DNA of 64,000 bases from Streptomyces sp. NBC_00704 (lineage in GTDB: Bacteria > Actinomycetota > Actinomycetes > Streptomycetales > Streptomycetaceae). The notes under the pieces are model-generated. The model saw nothing but the letters and a program-made list of their open reading frames with translations, had not been told where the DNA came from and made no database searches. Made by a program: the position numbers and the translations under genes. The stretch spans positions 7,932,501-7,996,500 of the forward strand of contig NZ_CP109000.1 of NCBI RefSeq assembly GCF_036226605.1, in the 5' to 3' direction. Positions 19,195-29,500 of this stretch are shown in pieces. How positions within the stretch are numbered: position 1 is the stretch's first letter; each line of letters starts with the position of its first letter.

Positions 19195-19780
19195 GGGAGC
19201 GCGGGCCGCCCGGGAAGTGGCTGCCGACCTCGACTGAGCGACCAACAGCATCCCTTCAGCCTGCGCGGGCTGCGTCTTCTGCCCGCCCGGTACGACGGCC
19301 GCCGTGGACGTCCTCGCCGGTGTACCGCACCGGCGACGAAGTCCGGTGGCGGGCCGATGGCGCACTGAAATTCGTCGGCTGCCCATCACCACCGTGATGG
19401 CCGTCGTCATCGCCGACGCTTACGGGTTCGGCGCGATCGATGTCGTCCGCGCGGCGTTCAACGCCGGGGCGACCTGGCTCGGCGTATGCACCACGGGAAC
19501 GATCCCTGTGGCCTCACCGCGTGATCGATAAGTGGGAAGGGATTTTCCCGTCCCTTGTTGATCTTTTGGATCTATCTGCGTTTGCCGTTGAACTCTTGAG
19601 TGTTTTGTTACTCATTGTTGGTGATTACATTATTCACTCTATCTATTTTCTTTGCCTCTCTGATGTCCCCTATGGGATGGCTTCGTCCTAATGGTCCTTC
19701 CGTTGATCGATTGACGGGAGGTGATCGCCCGGGCTTTGATCACCCGGCTGTGAGGGATCTGTAAACGCGAGGTGGGGGTC
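19195..19780 (+). pseudogene. Debris of an NRPS adenylation domain and an alanine racemase N-terminus
   Basis: At 19315-19383 the frame SPVYRTGDEVRWRADGALKFVG matches the A8 core of NRPS adenylation domains (YRTGDxVRW..DG.L.F.G). Directly after, at ~19385-19500, another frame reads VMAVVIADAYGFGAIDVV and RAAFNAGATWLGV. This is the N-terminal alanine racemase signature, but the PLP-lysine of VVKADAYGHG is replaced by Ile. Neither piece has a start, and both are cut. The remainder to 19780 is AT-richer non-coding DNA that probably carries the promoter of the LamG gene. Confidence 0.6.
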
Positions 19781-22700
19781 ATGGGGCGGGGCGGAGTGCG
19801 TCGTATCGTCGGCGCGGGTGTGAGCAGCAGACGGGTTCCAGGGCGAACGGCCTGGCTTATGGCATTGGTACTTCTCGTGCCCGTGATGGGTGCCGCGCAC
19901 GCCCAGGCGGTTGCCGCCGCAGTCTCGCAAGCGGCGCCGGTTAAAGCCGATGCCGGGGACCTGTCGCCCGAGGCAGTCGCATCGCGCAAAGCCGCAGACT
20001 CCGGTTCGCCCGTGGAGATAGGTGCGGAGACGACTCCCACGCAACTGGTTACGGCTAAGCCGGACGGCACGTTCACCGTTGAGGTCGATCCGGTGCCGGT
20101 ACGGGTGGAGAAGGCGTCCGGATGGGTTCCGGTCGACACCGATCTGGAGGCGACCTCGTCCGGCGCCATCGTGCCGAAAGCCGCCGCGGCGGACGTCTCG
20201 TTCTCCGGAGGCGGCTCACGCGACGCCCTCGCCACGATCACGCGGGGCGGAAAGACGTACAGCGTCGGTTCGCCGTGGGTGCTGCCGGTGCCGAAGCTGT
20301 CGGGTTCTACCGCAACGTATCTGGATGTCATGCCCGGGACAGATTTGGTGGTGCAGGCAACGCCGGACGGCTTCAGTGAGAACCTGGTGGTCAAGTCCCG
20401 CGACGCGGCTCGAAACGAGAAGCTTTCGAGCATCGCGTTTCCGGTCTCTACCGACGGTGTTTCCGCGTACGACACGCATGCTGGCGGCGCCGCGTTGGTG
20501 GACGGTCAGGGGCGCCCTGTGTTCACTACGGGGACCGCGCTGATGTACGACTCGTCGGCGGTCGCCGCGTCCCCGCGGCCTGCTGGGTCGGCCACTGCCT
20601 CGAAGGCTTCGTACACCGCGAGGGCCGCTTCGTCCGGCCAGGCTGCGACGTCGGGGAGCGGCGAGTTGGACGGCCCGGCGCCGGGAGCCAGGTCGCAGGT
20701 CATGGATGTGACGGTTTCTGACGAGGCGCTGACGCTGAAGCCCGACCGCTCCTTCCTTGATGACCCGGACACTACGTATCCCGTGGTGTTGGACCCGCAG
20801 ACGACCAGCGCCTCGCTCTCGGGCTGGACGACGGTGTGGTCGAGTTCCCCCTCCACGTCCTTCTGGAAGACTTCACACGCACTGGGTGTGGGCTACGACG
20901 CCTGGGTGGACAACAAGAAGGCACGTTCGCTCTACCAGTTCGACACCCACACTCTGGGCGGCAAGAAAATCCTCTCGGCGACCTTCACGGCGTTGGAGGT
21001 GTGGTCGGCGAACTGTACGGCCAAGGCGGTGCAGTTGTGGCGCACCGGGTCGATCTCGTCGTCGACGAAGTGGTCGGCGCAGCCATCGTGGTCTGCCCAG
21101 GTGGACTCCGTCAGTGCCGCCAAGGGTTACTCGTCCGCGTGCCCCGGCGGAAACGTCTCCTTCGACGCGACCAGCGCCGTCAGTTACACGGCCGCTCATT
21201 CCTCGGCAACCACTACGCTCGGTCTGCGGACTGCCGATGAGGGTGATGAGATCGCCTGGAAGCAGTTCGCCTCCCCTTCGGACACCAAGCCCACCCTGTC
21301 GGTGACCTTCGTTTCCAAGCCGTCCACGCCGACCGCGGTAAAGCTGTCGAGCCCGAGCGTTGCGTGCGCGACGAGCCTCGGCACCGCCGCCGTGATCCGG
21401 GATGCGACCCCGACGCTGGCAGGGGCGCCGAAATCGGCGGATGGTTCGCAGTCGACACTGCGCCCGAATTTCGAGGTCTACCGCTATGACGCGAAGGTCG
21501 GCGACCCCCTGGTCGGCTCAGGCAGTCCGTCGGCATTCACGACGTCGGGCACGGTCGGCACGTGGACGACCGCGGCGCTCACCAGCGGCCAGACCTACTG
21601 GTTCCGAGCCCGCAGTCAGTACAAATACTCCTTCGGCGGCACGACCGGCTACATGTATTCGGCCTGGAGCGCAGCATGCTGGTTCAGGGTCGACACCTCC
21701 GCTCCCGTCCAGCCGGACGTGGACTCCGCGACGTATCCGGAGTGTGCGAGTCCGGACACTCCGGATGTGTGCACGGCCTACGGCGGTGTGGGCGCGCCTG
21801 CGTCCTTCACGCTCAAGGCCAATGGCGCAACCGACGTGATCAAGTACACGTACCAGCTCAATGACAACCCGGTGCGGACCAAAACCTTCACAGCCGCGAC
21901 GGCCGGCTACGCCACCTCCCTCGCCCCCGACGTCCGGGGAGTGAACACCCTCACCGTGCAGACCTGGGACCCTGCGGGCAATGCCTCGAGCAGCTACACC
22001 TACACGTTCAAGGTCGCGGCCGGGGCGGGACCGCTCTCCCAGTGGTCCATGGACGAAGGCACCGGTGTCACGGCGGCGGACGCGATCGGCGGCAAGACCG
22101 CGACCTTGGCCGGGTCGGCCGCCTGGTCCGACCACGCCCGGCTCGGCAAATCGGTGCAGGCCAACGGCACCACGTCGTACGCGGCCACCACCTCCCCGGT
22201 GCTGGACACCACCAAGAGCTTCACCGTGTCCGCCTGGGCCCGCCTGAGCAGCCTCTCCCACAACTCCGTGGCCCTGGCACAGGCCGGCGTCAGCGGGTCA
22301 GCGTTCGCCCTGTACTACTCGACCTCATACAACGCCTGGGTTTTCAACCGGTACACCACCGACGTCGTGGCCCCGACCATCGTCCGCTCAGATTCGACCA
22401 CCCTTCCGGAGGCCGGTGTCTGGACGCACCTGATGGGTGTGTACGACGCACAGGAACAGACCATCCAGCTCTTCGTCAACGGCATCCCCCAAGGCGCTCC
22501 CGTCGCCTACACCACCGCCTGGCAGGGCACCGGCGGCCTCCAGATCGCCCGGGGCCAGTACGGCGGCCATTTCTCCAACTACTTCCCCGGACAGGTCGAC
22601 GAGGTGACCGTCTGGAACCGGATCCTCTCCGAGGAGGAGATCGCCGACCTCCAGGCCACGACCGACGCGAGCACCGGCCGGGCCCGGCCGGCCCTGGCAG

Positions 22701-23440
22701 CCGAGTGGGGCATGGAGGAGACCTCGGGAACCACCGCCGCCGACTCCTCCGGATACGGCCACACGGCCACCGTCGCGGCCGACGGCACCTGGAGCACCGA
22801 CACCGACGGCGGAAAGGGCAACGTACTCTCCCTGGCCGGGACGTCGACCGCCAACGCCACCGCGACCGGCCCCATCATCGATTCGCAGGGCGACTTCACC
22901 GTGGCGGCCTGGGCCAAGCTCGACGCTTCGGCGCTGTCCGACACATCCGTGGCCCATCACATGAGGATCGCTACCCAGTCGGGAGGCGTCCGCGACTCCT
23001 GGGGCCTTTGGTATGACCAGGCCGCAGGTTCCACCCAGGGCATGTGGGTGTTCGGCCGCACCACAGCCGACACCACCAGCGGCGCCGTCGTCACCGTGCC
23101 CGCAAACATCGCCTCGGCCCAACTGATCGACCCGGGCGACTGGACCCTGCTCACCGGCGTCTACGACGGCGCCCACCACCAGCTGTTCCTCTACGTCAAC
23201 GGCGTCCGGCAGGGCGCCCAGGGCGACACCGACACCGACGACGACACCGGTGACGGCATCGTCTTCACCCAGCCCTGGCAGGCCACCGGCACCTTCAACA
23301 TCGGCCGCGGACGGATCAGCACGGGTGCCTACAGCGACTACGCGCGTGGCCTCGTGGACGACGTACGGGTGTGGACGGGCGTCATGTCCGACACCGCAAT
23401 CGACCAGATGTACGTCAACGAAGTGCCCATCCCTCTGTAA
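19781..23440 (+). CDS. Large secreted LamG/jelly-roll domain protein upstream of the RHS toxin
   Basis: The protein has 1219 residues. An arginine-rich N-terminus and hydrophobic segment (TAWLMALVLLVPVMGAAHAQA) form a Sec signal peptide. Residues ~300-520 form a DNRLRE-type region (YPVVLDPQTT..SGWTTVWSSSP, ARSLYQFDTHTLGGKKILSATFTALEVW) and ~520-740 are fibronectin-like. Two concanavalin-like LamG domains follow: ~750-950 (WSMDEGTGVTAADAIGGKTATL...DEVTVWNRILSEEEI) and ~965-1215 (WGMEETSGTTAADSSGYG...VDDVRVWTGVMSD). Actinomycete RHS proteins often have such a partner, presumably for surface or carbohydrate attachment. ATG 19781 is preceded by GAGGTGGGGGTC. It ends 76 bases before the RHS gene and is likely co-transcribed. 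Confidence 0.85.
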   Translation: MGRGGVRRIVGAGVSSRRVPGRTAWLMALVLLVPVMGAAHAQAVAAAVSQAAPVKADAGDLSPEAVASRKAADSGSPVEIGAETTPTQLVTAKPDGTFTVEVDPVPVRVEKASGWVPVDTDLEATSSGAIVPKAAAADVSFSGGGSRDALATITRGGKTYSVGSPWVLPVPKLSGSTATYLDVMPGTDLVVQATPDGFSENLVVKSRDAARNEKLSSIAFPVSTDGVSAYDTHAGGAALVDGQGRPVFTTGTALMYDSSAVAASPRPAGSATASKASYTARAASSGQAATSGSGELDGPAPGARSQVMDVTVSDEALTLKPDRSFLDDPDTTYPVVLDPQTTSASLSGWTTVWSSSPSTSFWKTSHALGVGYDAWVDNKKARSLYQFDTHTLGGKKILSATFTALEVWSANCTAKAVQLWRTGSISSSTKWSAQPSWSAQVDSVSAAKGYSSACPGGNVSFDATSAVSYTAAHSSATTTLGLRTADEGDEIAWKQFASPSDTKPTLSVTFVSKPSTPTAVKLSSPSVACATSLGTAAVIRDATPTLAGAPKSADGSQSTLRPNFEVYRYDAKVGDPLVGSGSPSAFTTSGTVGTWTTAALTSGQTYWFRARSQYKYSFGGTTGYMYSAWSAACWFRVDTSAPVQPDVDSATYPECASPDTPDVCTAYGGVGAPASFTLKANGATDVIKYTYQLNDNPVRTKTFTAATAGYATSLAPDVRGVNTLTVQTWDPAGNASSSYTYTFKVAAGAGPLSQWSMDEGTGVTAADAIGGKTATLAGSAAWSDHARLGKSVQANGTTSYAATTSPVLDTTKSFTVSAWARLSSLSHNSVALAQAGVSGSAFALYYSTSYNAWVFNRYTTDVVAPTIVRSDSTTLPEAGVWTHLMGVYDAQEQTIQLFVNGIPQGAPVAYTTAWQGTGGLQIARGQYGGHFSNYFPGQVDEVTVWNRILSEEEIADLQATTDASTGRARPALAAEWGMEETSGTTAADSSGYGHTATVAADGTWSTDTDGGKGNVLSLAGTSTANATATGPIIDSQGDFTVAAWAKLDASALSDTSVAHHMRIATQSGGVRDSWGLWYDQAAGSTQGMWVFGRTTADTTSGAVVTVPANIASAQLIDPGDWTLLTGVYDGAHHQLFLYVNGVRQGAQGDTDTDDDTGDGIVFTQPWQATGTFNIGRGRISTGAYSDYARGLVDDVRVWTGVMSDTAIDQMYVNEVPIPL

Positions 23441-23516
23441 GACCGTCCGCCGGCACGGCGCACGCGACAGATCACCAGCGGACTTTTTTACACGTCACAC
23501 GATGGGGAGTGCAGTC

Positions 23517-26500
23517 ATGGGTGGGCTACGGCGGACACGGCTGTGGGTCGTCGCTGTCACAGCGAGCGCCCTGGTGGCCGCGGGGTTGGGCACTGCACCG
23601 GCCGTGTGGGCGACCGAGCGGCACGGGCATAACACGGTGGACACGCCCGACGTCAAGAACGGCACGGCCGAGACGTTCAAGGCCAGAGCGTTCGCGAAGA
23701 AGGACGCGACGCAGGCAGCCGCCGCCCGTACGGCCGCGGCAGTGACGAAGCCGGCCGTCTGGCCCGTCGCGTCCGCCGCCACCCTGCCCGTGACGGGCGA
23801 GGCAGCACTGGCAAGTGCCACTTCAGTCGGCAAACTGCCGGTCAAGGTGAGTGCCCCTGCCAAGGGCGTCGCCCCGGCCAAGGTAGCGATCAAGGTGGCC
23901 TCGCGCAGCACTGTGGCCGCCCTCGGCATCAACGGCCCCGTGCTGTCCGTGGCCCGCGCCGACGGTCGCAAGGGCACTGCCCAGACCCGACTCACCCTGG
24001 ACTACTCCGGCTTCGCGAACGCTTACGGCGGCGACTACGCCTCCCGCCTCACCCTCGTCCGCCTCCCCGCCTGCGCGCTCACCACCCCGGCCCTGAATAG
24101 GTGCCGCACTACGACACCGGTCGCCACCACGAACGACCTCCCACACCACACCCTGACCACAACCGCCCCGGTCAGTTCTTCCTCGATCACGGCTTTCGCC
24201 GCGACTGCCGCGGCCGCCAGCTCCGGCGCCGGTTCCTACCAGGCGACCTCCCTCAACCCTTCCGCCTCTTGGAACGCCGGCGGCTCCAGCGGTGACTTCA
24301 CCTGGTCGTACCCGCTGTCCGTGCCGCCTTCCAACGGCGGTCCCGCTCCCAACCTGGCGATCACCTACGACTCGCAGAGCGTCGACGGCCGGCTGCCGTC
24401 CACCAACAACCAGCCGTCCTGGGCCGGTGAGGGCTTCGACCTCTCCACCTCCTACATCGAACGCTCCTACGACTCCTGCGACGACGACGGCCAGAACGGC
24501 AAGAACGACGAGTGCTGGGCCAATGACAACGCCACCCTCGTCCTCGGCGGCAAGTCCAGCCCCCTGATCAAGGACAAGACCAGCGGCACCTGGCACCCCA
24601 AGACCGACGACGGCGAGCGCGTCGTCCGCTCCACCGGTGCCACAAACGGCGACGACGACGGCGAGTACTGGACCGTCACCACCCAGGACGGCACCGAGTA
24701 CGTCTTCGGCAGGAACCGACTGCCGGGCTGGACCACCGGGGCCGCCGTCACCAACTCCACCTACACCGCGCCGGTCTTCGGCGACGACTCCGGCGAGCCC
24801 GGCTACGACCAGGGCACCGCCTTCTCCGGCAGAGCCCTCACCCAGGCCTGGCGCTGGAACCTCGACTACGTAGTCGACCCACACGGCAACGCGATGTCGT
24901 ACTGGTACACCAAAGAGACCAACTACTACGCCAAGAACGGCACCACCACCGCCAACGGCACGGCCTACGACCGCGGCGGCTACCTTACGCGCATCGACTA
25001 CGGCATCACCGCCTCTACCGTCTTCGGCACCGCGCCGGAGAAGGTCACCTTCACCACCGCCGAACGCTGCCTGGTCACCAGCACCGAAGCCTGCTCCTCG
25101 CTCACCTCCAGCACGGCCTCGCACTGGCCTGACGTGCCCTTCGACGAGATCTGCGCCTCCGGCAAGGTCTGCGACGCGAGCGGGCCGACGTTCTTCTCCC
25201 GCAAGCGCCTCACCGGCGTCACGACCAGCATCTGGGACGCTGGCCTGGCGACCCCGGCCTACCGGGACGTCGACTCCTGGGCGCTCGCGCACTCCTTCCC
25301 CGACCCTGGAGACGGGACCTCCGCAGGGTTGTGGCTGAAGTCCATCACCCGCACGGGCAAGGACGGCGCGACTACGGCCATGCCACCGGTCACCTTCCAG
25401 GGCATCCAGCTCTTCAACCGGGTCGACACCACGCACGACAACATCGCCGCTCTCGTTAAATGGCGTGTCCGCACCATCACTTCGGAGACCGGCTCCGTCC
25501 TCACCGTCAACTACTCCGACCCGCAGTGCGTCGCGGGAACGACCATGCCGAGCAGCCCCGACTCGGACACCCTGCGCTGTTTCCCGACCTACTGGCAGCC
25601 GCCCTACACCACCGACCCTCAACTGGACTGGTTCCACAAGTACGTCATCACCCAGGTCACCGAGTCCGACCCGACCGGCGGGGCACCGCTGAAGGAGACC
25701 GACTACACCTACAACGGCACGCCGGCTTGGCACTACGACAGCGACAACGTCACTTCCCCCGCCAAGCGGAAGACGTGGTCGGTCTGGCGCGGCTACGGCA
25801 GCGTCACCTCGACGTCCGGTGACGCACAGTCCACGCGCACGAAGGCCGTCTCGACGTACTTCCGAGGAATGGACGGCGACAAGCAGTCCGACGGGACCAC
25901 GCGCACCGCAAAGGTCACCGACTCCACGGGCACGGCAGTGACGGACGCCGGTCCGCTCGCCGGCACCGTCCGCGAGTCAATCGCCTACAACGGCAGCATC
26001 GAGGTGTCGGGCACGATCACCGACCCCTGGATCCACCAGACCGGCACCGACGGCACCCGCGCCTCCGCCTACACCCGCGCCCAGACCGTCCACACCCGCA
26101 CCGACCTGTCCTCCGGCGGCACCCGCGACACCACCGTCAGCACGACTTACGACGACACGACGGGCGCGGCGCTTACCGTCGACGACTCGGGCGACGCCGC
26201 TGTCACCGGTGACGAGCAGTGCACCCGCACCACCTTCGCCGACAATACGAATGCCTGGCTGCGGGCCTTCCCCGTACGGGTCGAGACGGTCGACGTGGCC
26301 TGCCGCGCCACGACCAACCGCCCGGACGACGTCGTCTCCGACGTCCGCACCCTCTACGACAGCCAAGCTTTCGGCGCCGCGCCGACGATCGGCGACGAGA
26401 CCGCCACCCAGCGGCTGTCCTCCTACAGCGGCGGCAGCCCGGTCTACCAGACGGTCTCCACCAGCCACTACGACAGCCAGGGCCGCGTCGACTCGGTCAA

Positions 26501-29500
26501 GGACACCAACTCGGCGACCGTCAGCACCACCAAATACACCCCCGCCACCGGCGGTCCGCTCACCAGCACGCTCACCTCCGATGCCAAGACGTACGGGACG
26601 ACCACGAACTTCGACCCCGCCCGCGGCGTCGCCACGTCCGTCGTCGACCCCAACGGCAAGCGCACCGAATACGCCTACGACGGCCTCGGCCGCGTCACCG
26701 GACTGTGGCTGGCCAACCGGTCCAAAGCCTCGAACCAGTCCGCGAGCCTCGTCTACAGCTACTCCGTCTCCAACACCGCCGCCTCGGTGGTCACCACCGG
26801 CAAGCTCAACAACGACGGCACGACCTACGACACCACCCACGCCCTGTACGACGCACTCCTGCGCCCCCGCCAGACGCAGACCCCCGCACCGGGCGGCGGC
26901 CGCGTCATCGCGGAAACCAAGTACGACAGCCGCGGCCTAGCAGTAGAAGCCGACGCCGACTACACGGACACGTCCAACCCCTCCGGCACCCTCGCCACCA
27001 TCACCTCCGCCGTCCCCGCCCAGACCCTCACCACCTACGACGGCGCAGGCCGTCCCACAGCAGCCGACTTCTACGCCAACGGCGCCAAGCGGTGGACAAC
27101 CTCCACGTCGTACGGCGGCGACCGCACGACGGTCATCCCGCCCAACGGCGGCATCGCGACAACGACCCTGACCGACACCCTCGGCCGTACGACCGAGACC
27201 CGGCAGTACGACAACGGCAGCCCGTCCGGTACGTACACGTCGATCAAGTACGCCTACGACGCGAAGAGCCGCCTGAAGTCGGTCGTCGACGACGACGGCA
27301 ACACCTGGTCCTACGGCTACGACCTGATGGGCCGCAAGGCCACCTCCACGGACCCGGACGCCGGCACGACGACCACCGCCTACAACGAACTCGACCAGGT
27401 CGCCTCCACCACGACCGCAGTGGGCACCGCCGAAGCGAAGACCCTCAGCTACTCCTACGACGTCCTCGGTCGCCAGACCGACATGTACGACGGCACCACC
27501 AAGGACGCCGCCCACGAACTCGCCAAGTGGACGTACGACTCGCTCGCCAAGGGCCAGCCCACGTCGTCGATCCGCTACGTCGGCGGCAGCTCGGGCAAGG
27601 CGTACATCAGCCAGGTCGGCGCGTACGACTCCCTGTACCGGCCGACCCTGACGCGGGTCACGATCCCCTCGGTCACCGGCGAGGAGGCCCTGGCGGGCTC
27701 GTACACGTCGACGATCGGCTACAACCTCGACGGCACCGTCCAGGTGACCTCCGACCCGGCGGCCGGCGGACTGCCCTCCGAGTCCCTGACTTACGGCTAC
27801 AACGACCTGAGCATGCCGACGACGCTCAAGGGCGCGACGGGATATGTCCAGGACACCAGCTATACCAAGCTGAGCGACATCGGCCAGGTGACGCTGGGGG
27901 TGTCCTCATCCGACACTGCCAAGTGGCTCCAGATCACCAACACTTACGAGGACGGCACCCACCGCCTCAAGCGTGAACTCGTCACGGACGACGCCCAGAC
28001 GGCCCCCGTTCAGGACACCGCCTACACCTATGACGACTACGGCAACCCCACCGAGGTCGCCATGCACGCCGACGCCACCGACGACGTCCAGTGCTACCGC
28101 TACGACGGCCATGACCGCCTCACCGAGGCCTGGACCGCCACCGACGGCTGTTCCGCCGACCCGTCCACGGCCGTCCTCGGCGGACCGGCCCCCTACTGGC
28201 AGAGCTTCGCCTACGACGACCTCGGCAACCGCAAAACACAGGTCAACCACGCCACGACGGCAGGCGGTAACGACAGGACCACATCCTTCGCCTACCCGAC
28301 GCCGGGCACCAGCCAGGCACACACTCTAAGCTCGTCGACAACGGTCACCGCAGACACGACCACCACGAACTCCTACACCTATGACGCGTCCGGCAACACC
28401 CACACCCGCACGCTCAACGGCAAGACCCAGACGCTCGACTGGGACGACGAAGGCCATCTCGCCAAGGTCACCAATACGGACGGCACCTCGGCCTCTTACC
28501 TGTACGACGCGGGCGGCAACCGGCTGCTGTCCCGGGACGCCTCGGGCACCACGCTCTACCTGGGCGACACGGAGGTCCGCCTCGCCAAGGGCACGACGAC
28601 GACCACGGGCACTAGGTACTACAGCTGGGCCGGGCAGACGATCGCGGTCCGCAGCAGCACGGGCAGCCTGCAGTGGAAGGTGACGGATGCCCACGACACC
28701 GCGGAGACTGCGGTCGACGCCACCACACAGGCGATCACCCGCCGTCGCCTGGACCCGTTCGGCGATACACGCGGCATCCAGCCGACGGCGGCCGCCTGGC
28801 TCGGCGACAAGGGCTTTGTAGCCGGCGTCGAGGACACCACCAGCGGCCTGACACACCTGGGAGCCCGGGAGTACGACCCGACGATCGGCCGGTTCGTCTC
28901 CGACGACCCGATCTTGGAACTCACGGACGCCCAGCAGATCGACGGCTACACCTACGCCGCTGACAACCCGGTCAGAGGCAGCGACCCCTCCGGCCTCCAG
29001 ATGCCGGTTGACCAGGGCTGCACCAGCTGCGCGCAGCCTGCTCAGGCGTCTGCGCTGGTCGACACCGGTTCCCTCAACGACAGCGGGACCCATCACAGCG
29101 GCGGTGGCGGTGGGGGCTCCCACTACATTGGCAACGGCTCGCACCACAGTTGCGGCTGGTCCCTGTCCTGCCACGTCTCCAATGTCGCTCACAAGGCATA
29201 CCGCGCCGTCCAACAGCATCCGGTGATCGCAGCCGTGGTAGCCACAGCCGTTGTGGTGGGCGTGGTCGCCTGTGTCGCCGCGACAGCGGGCGGATGCGCG
29301 GCCGTTTTGGTGGCGGGCGCCGAAGGTTTCACAGCTGGTGCTGAGGCGGGCAGCCTCGGAGGAGCCCTGGTGGGCGCATCCGTGGGAGTAGCGGCTGAAG
29401 GCGGTGCCGTCATTGCCGGGTCGATGGGCCTTGCGGGGGCCGGCGCAGCAGCAGTCGCGAAGGGCACCGAGACTGCCTCGGCCGCCAAGGCGGCGACCCG

